From positions 1-64,000 of the forward strand of contig JAFWJL010000001.1 in the NCBI GenBank assembly GCA_017511605.1: DNA of 64,000 nucleotides, read 5' to 3'. Below, in pieces: positions 43,941 through 52,189 of this stretch. Made by a program: the position numbers and the translations under genes. The notes under the pieces are model-generated. The model ran no database searches and was not told the origin of the DNA. It saw only the letters and a list, made by a program, of their open reading frames with translations. Origin of the DNA: Bacilli bacterium. Its GTDB lineage: Bacteria; Bacillota_I; Bacilli_A; RF39; UBA660. The stretch's first letter is position 1. Each line of letters begins with the position of its first letter.

Positions 43941-44492
43941 ATGGAATATAAAGTAACTTTAAAAAAGTTTTTTAAACATCTACATACAATAAATCTTCAT
44001 AGATTTAAAGTATTTACTTTATGCTGTAGGGCAGGAATACCTCTTCAAGGACTAGTACATGATTTATCTAAATATTCTCCTACTGAGTTTTGGGAAGGAG
44101 TAAAATACTTTCAAGGTAGTTATAGCCCAATAAGAAATTGCAAAATGATAGAAGGTTATAGTAAAGCATGGTTACATCATAAAGGTAGAAATAAACATCA
44201 CTATGAATACTGGTCAGACTTACATGCACCAGAACCAAAACCAGTTATGCCTTTTAAGTACTTTGTAGAATTGGTGTGTGATACATACGCAGCAGGACAA
44301 GTTTATTGTAAAAAAGATTGGACTCCTAAATATCAAGAAGATTATTGGAAGAAGACAAGAGGAGATAAATACTTAAATCCTAAATTTGTTAAACTATTAG
44401 ATGAAGTATATAGAAATGGGACTAAATTTGGCTTAAAGAAAGTTTTAAGAAAAAGATATTTAAAAAATTTGTATGATAAATATATAAAGTAG
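43941..44492 (+). CDS. DUF5662-family protein
   Basis: 183 residues. HRFKVFTLCCRAGIPLQG, LVHDLSKYSPTEFWEGVKYF and the His-rich WLHHKGRNKHHYEYW match the DUF5662 family, of unknown function. The HD pair and the His cluster look like metal ligands, so a phosphohydrolase-like activity is possible but unproven. It is followed 8 nt later by an S66 peptidase gene, likely one transcript. Confidence 0.8.
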   Translation: MEYKVTLKKFFKHLHTINLHRFKVFTLCCRAGIPLQGLVHDLSKYSPTEFWEGVKYFQGSYSPIRNCKMIEGYSKAWLHHKGRNKHHYEYWSDLHAPEPKPVMPFKYFVELVCDTYAAGQVYCKKDWTPKYQEDYWKKTRGDKYLNPKFVKLLDEVYRNGTKFGLKKVLRKRYLKNLYDKYIK

Positions 44493-44500
44493 GTGATAAT

Positions 44501-45514
44501 ATGAAATACCCAGAATTTTTAAAAGAAAATAATACAATAGGTGTGCCAGCACCATCAGCAGGATCTAAAGATAAAAAGAAAATTAATAGATATAAAAATG
44601 CTGAAAAAAAACTAAGTGAATTAGGATATAAACTTAAATTATCTAAAAATATTTATAATAATATTAATGAAAGAAGTGCAGATAAAAAAACAAGAGGAAA
44701 AGAATTAAATGAAATGTTTAAATCTAAAGATATAGATTTTATTCTATGTGCAGCAGGGGGAGAATTTTTAATAGAATGTTTGCCATATGTAGATTTTAAT
44801 CTATTAAAAGAAAATCCTAAGTTTGTCGCAGGATTTAGTGATCCTACAGGAATTCTTTTCCCAATAACTACTAAATATGATATTGCTACTATTTATGGAA
44901 ATAATTTTTCATCATTTGGAATGGAAAAATATAGTAGAAGTCATTATGACTTTTTAGACCTTATTAAAGGAAATAAATTAACTTTTAAAAGTTATCCATT
45001 ATATGAAGGAGAACGTTTAAAACAAAAAACAGGATTAGAATCATATAATTTAAAGAAAAGAGTAAAATGGAAAACGCTAAATGATAAAGATATTAAATTA
45101 AAAGGAAGAATCATTGGAGGATGCTTTGATTTAATAAATGAACTTATTGGAACTAAATATGATGGTATGAAAGAGTTCAATGAAAAATATAAAGATGATG
45201 GAATTATTTGGTTTTTTGATAACTGTGAATTAAGTATGGAAGAGACAATAAGAGTATTATGGAAGATGAATGAATTTGATTACTTTAAATACTGTAAAGG
45301 CGTAATTTTTGGGAGATTTGGAGTAGAAAATTCATATGCCGGATATGATGTAAAAGGATGTTTAAAAGATAGTGTTTTAAGTGATTTGAAAATACCAGTA
45401 ATATATGATGCTGATATATCTCATAAAGCTGAAACACTACCTATAATAATAGGTAGTATTGCTACTATTGAATGTATTAATAATAAAGGAACAATAAGCT
45501 TTGAATTAAAATAA
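44501..45514 (+). CDS. S66 peptidase (LD-carboxypeptidase/MccF family)
   Basis: 337 residues. IGVPAPSAG at the N-terminus, CAAGGEF near 83-89 and GFSDPTGI with Ser113 as nucleophile are the S66 pattern; Glu (DNCELS, near 245) and His (SHKAETLPI, near 307) complete the triad. Length and the PSAGSKDKKK start fit MccF-like members rather than classical LdcA. It would trim murein tetrapeptides or inactivate microcin-like acyl-adenylates. No signal peptide: cytosolic. Confidence 0.88.
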   Translation: MKYPEFLKENNTIGVPAPSAGSKDKKKINRYKNAEKKLSELGYKLKLSKNIYNNINERSADKKTRGKELNEMFKSKDIDFILCAAGGEFLIECLPYVDFNLLKENPKFVAGFSDPTGILFPITTKYDIATIYGNNFSSFGMEKYSRSHYDFLDLIKGNKLTFKSYPLYEGERLKQKTGLESYNLKKRVKWKTLNDKDIKLKGRIIGGCFDLINELIGTKYDGMKEFNEKYKDDGIIWFFDNCELSMEETIRVLWKMNEFDYFKYCKGVIFGRFGVENSYAGYDVKGCLKDSVLSDLKIPVIYDADISHKAETLPIIIGSIATIECINNKGTISFELK

Positions 45515-45537
45515 AATACCAGAAATGGTATTTTTTT
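45513..45537 (+). terminator. intrinsic terminator
   Basis: A 9-bp stem with a GAAA loop (45522-45525) and seven T. Confidence 0.8.
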
Positions 45538-45623
45538 AATATGTAAAATTATTGTAAAACGATAAATAAATATTGACTTTCAAAAAATAACTGCATATAC
45601 TTAAAACATGAAGGAGAGATTTT

Positions 45624-46088
45624 ATGGCGAAAAATAATAATCAAAAAATAGGTAAGGTAATAAAGATAATATTAATAATTGGAACAATTCTATCTATCCC
45701 AGCAATGATTATAATTCCGTTCTTATTAAAACATAGTATATCGTTAATTCATTCTATGTTGATAGTATATCCTAATTGCATTTTAATATTAGGAATTACG
45801 TGGGGCTTTATTAAATTATTTAAATCATTAGAAGATAATAATCCATTTAATCGTAGTAATGTAAAAATATTAAAAAATATGGGTATTATTTCATTTATAA
45901 TGAGTGGTTTATGGTTTGTTGATTTGTTAGATTTACTTCTTGTTATAAAAAACTATTATTTAAACTATACATTAGTATTAATATTCTTAACACTATTGTT
46001 CATAGGCATAGGAATAGCTTTATATATATTAAGTATTCTATTTAAGCAAGCAACTCTTTATAAAGAAGAAAATGATTTAACAATCTAG
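45624..46088 (+). CDS. DUF2975-family membrane protein
   Basis: 154 residues with four membrane helices. LFKSLEDNNPFNRSNVKILK in the middle is the DUF2975 hallmark. The family is almost always next to a YozG-like helix-turn-helix protein, as it is here (10 nt downstream). The function is unknown; the pair probably forms a membrane-linked regulatory unit. Confidence 0.88.
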   Translation: MAKNNNQKIGKVIKIILIIGTILSIPAMIIIPFLLKHSISLIHSMLIVYPNCILILGITWGFIKLFKSLEDNNPFNRSNVKILKNMGIISFIMSGLWFVDLLDLLLVIKNYYLNYTLVLIFLTLLFIGIGIALYILSILFKQATLYKEENDLTI

Positions 46089-46098
46089 GGGGAATAAT

Positions 46099-46311
46099 AT
46101 GATAGTAGTTAATTTAGATGTAATGATGGCAAAAAGAAAAATATCTTCTATGGAATTAGCAGAAAAACTAGGTATCACACAAGCTAATCTTTCAATATTA
46201 AAAACTAACAAAGGAAAAGCTATTAGATTTTCTACTTTAGAAAAGATATGTGAAATACTAGATTGTAAACCTGGAGATATTTTAGATTATGAAAGAGGTG
46301 AAGAAAAATGA
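46099..46311 (+). CDS. YozG-like XRE regulator
   Basis: 70 residues, only a helix-turn-helix: KISSMELAEKLGITQANLSI (about 14-33) and STLEKICEILDCKPGDIL. Partner of the DUF2975 protein. Its stop TGA overlaps the start of the next gene (ATGA), one of two TGA stops in the window. Confidence 0.9.
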   Translation: MIVVNLDVMMAKRKISSMELAEKLGITQANLSILKTNKGKAIRFSTLEKICEILDCKPGDILDYERGEEK

Positions 46312-47723
46312 AAAAAGCATGGATTTATTTACTATTACTTTGTATATTAAATTCTATTCTTTTATATGGACAATGTTTAGGTATTAACGTAATCCTATTC
46401 AATGTCCCATTCCTAATATTCTTAATAATATATTTAAAAGTAAATAATTTAATTAAAAATAAAAAAGGATTACTATTTATAATACCAATTTTAATTCTTT
46501 CAATAATACCTACATTCTATAGTAATATATTTGTATTATTAAATGCTATAGTAATACCAATTCTATATATATTATTATTTATATATACAATGTATCCTAC
46601 ATATAACATTATTGACTTATTAAAAAAAGGAATACTTCAAATATTCTTACCTGTTGGTAAAATAGGAAACTTTTTTAGAGTAGTAACTAGTGGTATAAGA
46701 GAAAAAGTAAAATTAACTGATAAGACAAAGAAAACATTAAAAGCATTATTAATAGTAGTACCTATAACTATCTTAGTATTATGGTTATTAACTAGTGCTG
46801 ACATGGTATTTGGAAATTATTTTTCTAACATATTTAAAGTGTTTGATTATATTCCAAATAATAATATAATTCAAAGAACAATAGTAGTTTTCTTATTATT
46901 CACATATATAGGTTCAACATTAATATATTCAATAAATCCTGAAACCACTGAAACAAAAAGAAAAAACTTAGATTATGTAACAATAAGATTATTACTCACA
47001 GTATTAAATATAATATATGTAGTATTTGATATTATTCAAATAAGATCATTATTACTACATCAAGTAGGTAATACTATTACTTATGCAGAATATGCAAGAC
47101 AAGGATTCTTCCAATTAATGTTTATTTCAGTAATAAACTTAATAATTATATTATTATCTAAGAGTACAAAGGAAACTAAATATAATAAAACAATGAGTAT
47201 CACAATGATATTTTTAACACTAATAATAATTGCTTCTTCATTTATTAGAATGTATTTATATGAAACAACATATGGATATACAATATTAAGATTAGGAGTA
47301 TATATAATATTAATTACTGAAGTATTATTACTAATTCCAACTCTAATATATATCTTTAATCCTAAATTTAAGATATTAAGAAGTTATTTATATATCACAA
47401 TATTTGTATATACATTTATAAATCTATTCTCAATAGAAAAAATAATTACTGAGAATAATATTAAAAGATATTATATAAAAGATGATATAGATATAGAATA
47501 TTTAGAAAATTATAACTATGATAATATTCCAGAGTTATATAAATTATTTAAGAAAACAGATGATGAAGAATTAAAAAAAGAAATAGTATTCTATTTCTAT
47601 AACATGAAAAATAATATGAAATTTGAAAATGATAGTATTTTTGAATATAGTTATTCTAAAGACCAAGCTAAGAAGATACTAAATAAATTAAAAACAAAAG
47701 ATGATAAAATATACTTTAAGTAG
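46308..47723 (+). CDS. DUF4173/DUF4153-like polytopic membrane protein
   Basis: 471 residues, about 10-11 membrane helices to residue 385, then an 85-residue cytosolic or outer tail. The region IRMYLYETTYGYTILRLGVY and NPKFKILRSY fits the DUF4173 family. Translationally coupled to the XRE gene by ATGA. The three-gene set DUF2975, XRE, DUF4173 is a plausible regulatory cassette for an unknown membrane process. Confidence 0.78.
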   Translation: MKKAWIYLLLLCILNSILLYGQCLGINVILFNVPFLIFLIIYLKVNNLIKNKKGLLFIIPILILSIIPTFYSNIFVLLNAIVIPILYILLFIYTMYPTYNIIDLLKKGILQIFLPVGKIGNFFRVVTSGIREKVKLTDKTKKTLKALLIVVPITILVLWLLTSADMVFGNYFSNIFKVFDYIPNNNIIQRTIVVFLLFTYIGSTLIYSINPETTETKRKNLDYVTIRLLLTVLNIIYVVFDIIQIRSLLLHQVGNTITYAEYARQGFFQLMFISVINLIIILLSKSTKETKYNKTMSITMIFLTLIIIASSFIRMYLYETTYGYTILRLGVYIILITEVLLLIPTLIYIFNPKFKILRSYLYITIFVYTFINLFSIEKIITENNIKRYYIKDDIDIEYLENYNYDNIPELYKLFKKTDDEELKKEIVFYFYNMKNNMKFENDSIFEYSYSKDQAKKILNKLKTKDDKIYFK

Positions 47724-47731
47724 GAGTAATT

Positions 47732-47992
47732 ATGAAGGAATTAGAAAAAGAAAAAGCACAAATAAAAGAAAGAAATAAAAGAGTAGAGAAAGATAAAGCA
47801 TGGGAAACAAGTTGGACAAGAAGAATATGTATAATGATACTAACTTACATTGTAGTAGTTATATATTCATATATAGTACAAAAATATAATAATATTTTCT
47901 TTAGTTCAATAGTACCGGTAATAGGATTTACTTTATCAACTTTATCTTTAAAATTAGTTAGAAAAATATGGGAGAAAAAAAAGGAAAATTAA
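47732..47992 (+). CDS. small membrane protein, unknown
   Basis: 86 residues. A highly charged Lys/Glu N-terminal helix (ELEKEKAQIKERNKRVEKDK) precedes two membrane helices at about 32-50 and 55-75. Nine bases after the DUF4173-like gene, so the last gene of that operon. The final 4 bases overlap the convergent sirtuin gene. Confidence 0.7.
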   Translation: MKELEKEKAQIKERNKRVEKDKAWETSWTRRICIMILTYIVVVIYSYIVQKYNNIFFSSIVPVIGFTLSTLSLKLVRKIWEKKKEN

Positions 47993-48004
47993 ATTTCCTT
48001 TTTT
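47977..48004. terminator. bidirectional terminator
   Basis: Stem AAAAAGGAAA/TTTCCTTTTT around the overlap of two convergent genes. Confidence 0.7.
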
Positions 48005-48714
48005 ATTTGTTCAAATACTTTACCAATGGAATCATTAATTACCAAGTCACACATACTATCATAATTAGTTTTATCACGATTAATAAGTACTAAGTGTTTT
48101 CCTCTAAAATAATTAATAAAAGATGCTGCAGGATATACATTTAAACTAGTACCACCAATAATCAATAAATCACAAGTTGCTATAGCTTTAATAGAGTTAG
48201 CAACAGTTTCTTCATCTAAACCTTCTTCATATAATACAACATCAGGTTTTATTATTCCTCCACAACTACACTTAGGAATACCAGTACTGTTAAATATATA
48301 GGTATCATCATAAAACTTATGGCATTTCATACAATAATTTCTTTTAATAGATCCGTGTAATTCATAAACTTTTTTACTACCAGCGCTTTGATGAAAACCA
48401 TCTATATTTTGGGTAATAACGCAAGTTAGTAATTCTTTTTCTTCCATAAGACTTAAAACTTCATGAGTAATATTAGGCTTAAAGTTTCTAGTATCTAATT
48501 TATCTTTATAGAATTTATAAAATTCTAAAGTATTATTCATAAAGAAATGATGTGAAAGAATCTCCTCTGGTGGATAGTCATATTTCTCATTATATAATCC
48601 ATCTTTACTTCTAAAATCTTTTAATCCAGACTCTGTGGAAACTCCAGCTCCACCAAAAAACACAGTAGAATTAGACTCCTTAATCCATTTAATTAATGTA
48701 TCAATATCATTCAT
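47989..48714 (-). CDS. Sir2-family NAD-dependent protein deacylase
   Basis: 241 residues. FFGGAGVSTESGLKDFRSKDG binds NAD, TQNIDGFHQSAG and ELHGS carry the catalytic Asn/Asp and His, and a zinc site is formed by CMKC and CSCGG. LIIGGTSLNVYPAA completes the Rossmann fold. It removes acyl groups from lysines, producing nicotinamide and O-acyl-ADP-ribose. Start follows GGTGATTTT. GAGVS is the usual CobB/SrtN form. Confidence 0.92.
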   Translation of the reverse strand: MNDIDTLIKWIKESNSTVFFGGAGVSTESGLKDFRSKDGLYNEKYDYPPEEILSHHFFMNNTLEFYKFYKDKLDTRNFKPNITHEVLSLMEEKELLTCVITQNIDGFHQSAGSKKVYELHGSIKRNYCMKCHKFYDDTYIFNSTGIPKCSCGGIIKPDVVLYEEGLDEETVANSIKAIATCDLLIIGGTSLNVYPAASFINYFRGKHLVLINRDKTNYDSMCDLVINDSIGKVFEQIKKEI

Positions 48715-48766
48715 AAAATCACCAATTTTATTATACTATATTATAGGTTGTGGAAAACCCCTGAAA

Positions 48767-48796
48767 TTGACAAAAAAGGGTATTTTATGGTATAAT
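48767..48796 (+). promoter_or_regulatory. sigma-A promoter for 3D-domain gene
   Basis: TTGACA, 18-nt spacer, TATAAT (preceded by TGG); both boxes consensus. Confidence 0.75.
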
Positions 48797-48822
48797 ACAC
48801 ATATCATTGTTGAGGTGATAAA

Positions 48823-49425
48823 ATGAAACAGGCTAAGTTAATTAGTTATCTTACCCTAGTTGTTGCTATCATGATGTTATCAATAGGATTAGTTATGGAA
48901 AGTACTAATAACCTTAAGGTAACTGAAGAAGCATTAGATATGAAAAACGTAGTAGCCAGTGCTATTGATGTTAAAGAGGGAAATAAAGAAAAAATAAAAA
49001 CTTCTGAATTATCTACTAACATCGATATGGAAACTGCACCTGCTGCTTATCTAAAAATAGAAAAAGTATTTAGTGAAATAAGTACAGAAGAAGCCATAGC
49101 TGCATTAAATGATGGTACATTAAAGATGGAGTATTCTGCAGTGTACTCATATAATGGTCTTAATAAGAGAAGAGGGGCAATATATTATAACGGGCATAGG
49201 GAAACTTATTACTCAGAAAAAGTATTGCCAGGTAATGGATTACGAATTCCAGGAAGACACGTTGCAGACGATGGTACAATAAGAGATGAAAATGGTTATA
49301 TCTGTGTAGCTGCAGATCCAGGATTCTTAGCTAGAGGAACTGTGTTAATAACTTCATTAGGTCCTGCTAAAGTATACGATAGTGGATGTGCTTATGGTAC
49401 AGTAGATATCTACGTAAACTGGTAA
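48823..49425 (+). CDS. secreted 3D-domain protein (RpfB/YocH-type)
   Basis: 200 residues. A signal anchor at about 7-28 is followed by a linker and the C-terminal 3D domain: VAADPGFLARGTVL, KVYDSGCAYG, TVDIYVNW give the three conserved Asp. The fold is that of MltA-like lytic transglycosylases, so it probably cuts or binds peptidoglycan. No LysM or G5 domain. It has a strong own promoter. Confidence 0.88.
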   Translation: MKQAKLISYLTLVVAIMMLSIGLVMESTNNLKVTEEALDMKNVVASAIDVKEGNKEKIKTSELSTNIDMETAPAAYLKIEKVFSEISTEEAIAALNDGTLKMEYSAVYSYNGLNKRRGAIYYNGHRETYYSEKVLPGNGLRIPGRHVADDGTIRDENGYICVAADPGFLARGTVLITSLGPAKVYDSGCAYGTVDIYVNW

Positions 49426-49428
49426 GAT

Positions 49429-49455
49429 AAAGACTAGAAAATCTAGTCTTTTTAT
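49429..49455 (+). terminator. intrinsic terminator
   Basis: Stem 49429-49438/49442-49451 and five T. Confidence 0.75.
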
Positions 49456-49470
49456 TATGTCTATAAAATG

Positions 49471-49479
49471 TGATATAAT
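49471..49479 (+). promoter_or_regulatory. extended -10 promoter
   Basis: TGATATAAT, 32 nt before the next ATG. Confidence 0.55.
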
Positions 49480-49511
49480 AAATTAAAATATACAGTAGTA
49501 GGAGGAATAAT

Positions 49512-50078
49512 ATGATATGTCCAAAATGCAAAATGAAAATGAATAATGAAGATTATTGTTTCCATTGTGGTTATATGTCAAATGGGAATGTTATTGAACA
49601 AAAAGAAGTTGCTCCTACCATGTTAGAATTATATTTTGGTGAAAAATATGATAAGTATATGAGAAATAAAAACTGGCTTATTGCTGGTATTTTAGGACCA
49701 ATTTATATTTTTTGCCAAGGACATTATTTGATTGGGTTATTATTAATTGTTCTAGATTATTTTATCTCATTATTTTTCCTAGTTTTTAATCATGCATTCT
49801 TATATTATTATATTGTTTTATTACTAAATTTTATATATTTAGTATTTAATAGAGCTATTTGGGCAACAATTGGAAATATGATTTATCTCAAATTACTAAC
49901 AAAAAGATTAAATAAAATGAAAGAAACTAATTATGATAAGTATGAATCAAATATTCAACAATTATATAAGAAAGATCATAAATTTACTGTATTGAAATAC
50001 TTTATATTTGGACTATTATTTTTATTAATATTTTATTTTATTAAGGAAGCTATATATAATAATGCAGGACTATTATAA
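49512..50078 (+). CDS. zinc-ribbon membrane protein with DUF2628-like domain
   Basis: 188 residues. Zinc ribbon CPKCKMKMNNEDYCFHCG at 3-20, then a DUF2628-like domain: ELYFGEKYDKYMRNKNWL, ILGPIYIFCQGHYLIG and three or four membrane helices. Same plan as the longer protein at 33801 without the low-complexity linker and outer domain. The function is unknown. It ends in its own terminator just ahead of the structured RNA. Confidence 0.78.
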   Translation: MICPKCKMKMNNEDYCFHCGYMSNGNVIEQKEVAPTMLELYFGEKYDKYMRNKNWLIAGILGPIYIFCQGHYLIGLLLIVLDYFISLFFLVFNHAFLYYYIVLLLNFIYLVFNRAIWATIGNMIYLKLLTKRLNKMKETNYDKYESNIQQLYKKDHKFTVLKYFIFGLLFLLIFYFIKEAIYNNAGLL

Positions 50079-50093
50079 AAATAGTCTTTTTTT
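50068..50093 (+). terminator. intrinsic terminator
   Basis: Stem GACTAT/ATAGTC (50068-50073/50081-50086) with seven T, separating the preceding gene from the RNA gene. Confidence 0.75.
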
Positions 50094-50127
50094 ATATCTA
50101 AATTCATACAATATAGAGGGTGTAAAC

Positions 50128-50156
50128 TTGACATTTTTGAAAAATTTTGATATAAT
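50128..50156 (+). promoter_or_regulatory. perfect consensus promoter of the large structured RNA
   Basis: TTGACA (50128-50133), exactly 17 nt, TATAAT (50151-50156) preceded by TGA (extended -10). This is the strongest-looking promoter in the window and predicts a start near 50163. Confidence 0.88.
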
Positions 50157-50162
50157 TATACC

Positions 50163-50793
50163 TGTAATTGATGGCACATTATTCTAGTCAATTACTTTAT
50201 TATGAAGACGATCGTAAAAAGTCGTTAAAAGGCACATCTGTGAAACCTCTGGTGTTTGCTTCTTACGCCCAGTTTGGGGTGGATGCTGGAGATGAGAATC
50301 TTGGGCGACTCATAATGGCATATGAATCACGACCCATTATTCGTGGAGACCAATTCTTGTGGTAAATCTATACGAACAACTTCTGATGATATTACTACGG
50401 TATTGGATATGAACCTGTATTGTGGCGAAAGCTATGTACAGTGTAGCCTGTCTTGCGTGAAGGTTTTGGGATAAATGATCTCTTTTATTTTTGGGCGGCC
50501 ACCCATAATAAAAATTGCATTTTGAAATAATCTTTGCAAAAAAGAATTAATATTAAAGTGTTGGAGAGGAAATCTCCTAGAGTGTACTTCAATATAAGAT
50601 TGCAGTGGGCACTAAGTGGTAATCAAGTCGTATGTTTGGAAACAACATATTGATTTCTTTAAAGGGGAACCACAATATTGGTAACGATATTGTAGAAATC
50701 AGGGAAATCCTACTTGACCTATGGCTCAAAGTTAATTATATTGAATGCCAAACAATTTTTGAAAAAAATAAGTAGTCAAACTACTTTTTTTTT
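50163..50793 (+). ncRNA. large structured RNA, probable OLE RNA
   Basis: About 630 nt with no credible gene, from a perfect promoter to its own terminator, visibly richer in G and C than the rest of the window. Many perfect helices are readable: 50164-50171/50188-50195 (8 bp); 50266-50271/50302-50307; 50415-50419/50437-50441 leading to a GAAA tetraloop (50427-50430); 50563-50567/50573-50577; 50651-50658/50694-50701 (8 bp) enclosing a hairpin 50672-50693 capped by GTAA. Length, order and the OapA-like gene right downstream fit OLE RNA, which forms a membrane-bound ribonucleoprotein affecting ethanol, cold and magnesium tolerance. RNase P, tmRNA and 6S signatures are absent. The class call rests mainly on the neighbour. 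Confidence 0.75.
50770..50793 (+). terminator. intrinsic terminator of the structured RNA
   Basis: Perfect 7-bp stem 50770-50776/50780-50786 and nine T. It marks the RNA's 3' end and separates it from oapA. Confidence 0.85.
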
Positions 50794-50794
50794 A

Positions 50795-50803
50795 TGCTAT
50801 AAT
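50795..50803 (+). promoter_or_regulatory. extended -10 promoter for oapA-like gene
   Basis: TGCTATAAT, 18 nt before the ATG; lies right after the RNA's terminator, so the protein has its own transcript. Confidence 0.6.
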
Positions 50804-50821
50804 TTAAATAGAGGAATAATT

Positions 50822-51406
50822 ATGAAAAAACAAAGTGAATTAAAAAACTTAGTAGAACAAACTAAAAAAAGAGAAAAGATAAAAAAAGAAAGAGTAGATA
50901 TCAAATGGATAATCACAATTATAATAGTGGCATTTGTTATTTCATTTGGATTGTCTTTTGTAGCAAACTCTACAATACCTAATCTATCATTAGTATTTGG
51001 TATTATTATCACATTAGTATTTATACTTATAGGTATATTATTTGATATTATCGGAGTAGCAGTAACTGGTGCAGATGAAGCTGTATTTCATTCAATGGCT
51101 TCCCGCAAAGTAAAAGGAGCATCTACTGCAGTTAAGTTAAAAAAGAATGCCGATAAAACATCAAGTTTCTGCTGCGATGTAATAGGTGATATCTGTGGTG
51201 TTATTTCAGGTGCCGCTGGTACTACAATATGTGCAATATTAGTAACTAAGTATCACACAGATTTATTACTAACAGGATTAATATTAACCGCAATTATTTC
51301 ATCCTTAACTATAGGTGGAAAAGCATTAGGTAAAAGTTTTGCCATTAATAAAAGTGATATTATCTTATATGAGTTTTCAAAATTTGTTTCAAATTTTTAC
51401 CATTAG
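50822..51406 (+). CDS. oapA: OLE-associated membrane protein OapA-like
   Basis: 194 residues from the ATG at 50822, behind GAGG. The frame runs open upstream to 50714, but that would cross the terminator and promoter. Lys/Arg-rich N-terminus (about 15-28), membrane helices near 29-48 and 55-77, a conserved-looking cytosolic loop GADEAVFHSMASRKVKGA (83-100), then NADKTSSFCCDVIGDICG and two more helices (about 120-141, 148-170). Size, four helices, the acidic DE-x-x-FH loop and position after a 600-nt RNA match my knowledge of OapA, which binds OLE RNA and tethers it to the membrane. Distant resemblance of this type of protein to CorB/CNNM magnesium transporters has been noted in annotations. 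Confidence 0.75.
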   Translation: MKKQSELKNLVEQTKKREKIKKERVDIKWIITIIIVAFVISFGLSFVANSTIPNLSLVFGIIITLVFILIGILFDIIGVAVTGADEAVFHSMASRKVKGASTAVKLKKNADKTSSFCCDVIGDICGVISGAAGTTICAILVTKYHTDLLLTGLILTAIISSLTIGGKALGKSFAINKSDIILYEFSKFVSNFYH

Positions 51407-51461
51407 TTTACAAATAAAACTATATATGGTATAGTAATGCGTAAAAAGAGAAGGAGTATTT

Positions 51462-52124
51462 ATGGGATACCGATTAGATGATAAAGAAATAAAAAAATTT
51501 AATGTTAGATTAATTGGTAAAGGTAAAAAAGGAAATGTTTATCGTTTTCATGATGCTGCCTTAAAACTATTTAAAGAAGATATTCCTCCTATTGAAGAAG
51601 AAACAGCAAAATATTTAACAAGTATTTCTACAGATAGAATTCTACTTCCTATAAATCTAGTATTTTATAATAATAAATTTAGAGGATATACATATAAATT
51701 AGTACCTAAAAAAGGTTCTGGTCAAAGAATGACAATGTTACCTAAAACAGACTTAGTTCAAGATATTAGAATCTTAGAAAGAGATATTGATACATTAACT
51801 GATAAAAGTGTATTATTAAGTGGTTTAGATGAAACAAATAGTATCTTCAATGGTGAATTATATCTAACAGATCCATCAGGATATTCAGTACTAGAAGATA
51901 TGAGTAAAGATGAATTAAATAGAATTAATAAATTTCAATTACACTTATTATTAGTGAAATTAATTAAAATAGATTTAAATAAAACTAATTTTTCAACAAA
52001 AGCCAATATAGATGAAATTGAAAGAATGTTAAAGACAAAAGATGCTGATGAAAATAGTAGCGATTTCTTCGCAGAAATAATAAGTAAAAATGATACAGTA
52101 AGAGAATTTGTAAAAAAACTATAA
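51462..52124 (+). CDS. minimal protein-kinase-like protein
   Basis: 220 residues, cytosolic. IGKGKKGNVYRF (18-29) is a glycine-rich loop and ALKLF puts Lys35 in the ATP-lysine position. LDETNSIF (Asp123, Asn126) looks like the catalytic loop and LTDPSGY (Asp137) like the metal-binding DFG motif, 14 residues apart as in kinases. The HRD His is absent. The C-lobe is very short. It may be an active atypical kinase or a pseudokinase. It lies 55 nt after oapA with a separate weak promoter (TATAGT). Confidence 0.6.
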   Translation: MGYRLDDKEIKKFNVRLIGKGKKGNVYRFHDAALKLFKEDIPPIEEETAKYLTSISTDRILLPINLVFYNNKFRGYTYKLVPKKGSGQRMTMLPKTDLVQDIRILERDIDTLTDKSVLLSGLDETNSIFNGELYLTDPSGYSVLEDMSKDELNRINKFQLHLLLVKLIKIDLNKTNFSTKANIDEIERMLKTKDADENSSDFFAEIISKNDTVREFVKKL

Positions 52125-52148
52125 GACAAGTAAAAACTTGTCTTTTTA
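52123..52148 (+). terminator. intrinsic terminator
   Basis: Stem AAGACAAG/CTTGTCTT and a T-run; overlaps the stop codon. Confidence 0.75.
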
Positions 52149-52189
52149 TTTTGTATATAGTAAAATATAATAAGTTTTGAGGTGATTAA

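Noticed and set aside
50168..50365. 65-codon open frame in the structured RNA
   Set aside because: No ribosome site, start lies only a few bases after the predicted transcript start, and the stretch is covered by RNA helices; composition unlike neighbouring proteins.
50163..50793. RNase P RNA, tmRNA, 6S RNA or ROOL/GOLLD as identity of the large RNA
   Set aside because: No RNase P core, no tmRNA ends or tag frame, far too long for 6S; no phage or tRNA array context for ROOL/GOLLD, whereas an OapA-like gene is adjacent. A covariance search is still needed to exclude ROOL.
50714..50821. 36-codon N-terminal extension of the oapA-like gene
   Set aside because: It would run through the terminator hairpin and the promoter; the ATG at 50822 has a GAGG site.
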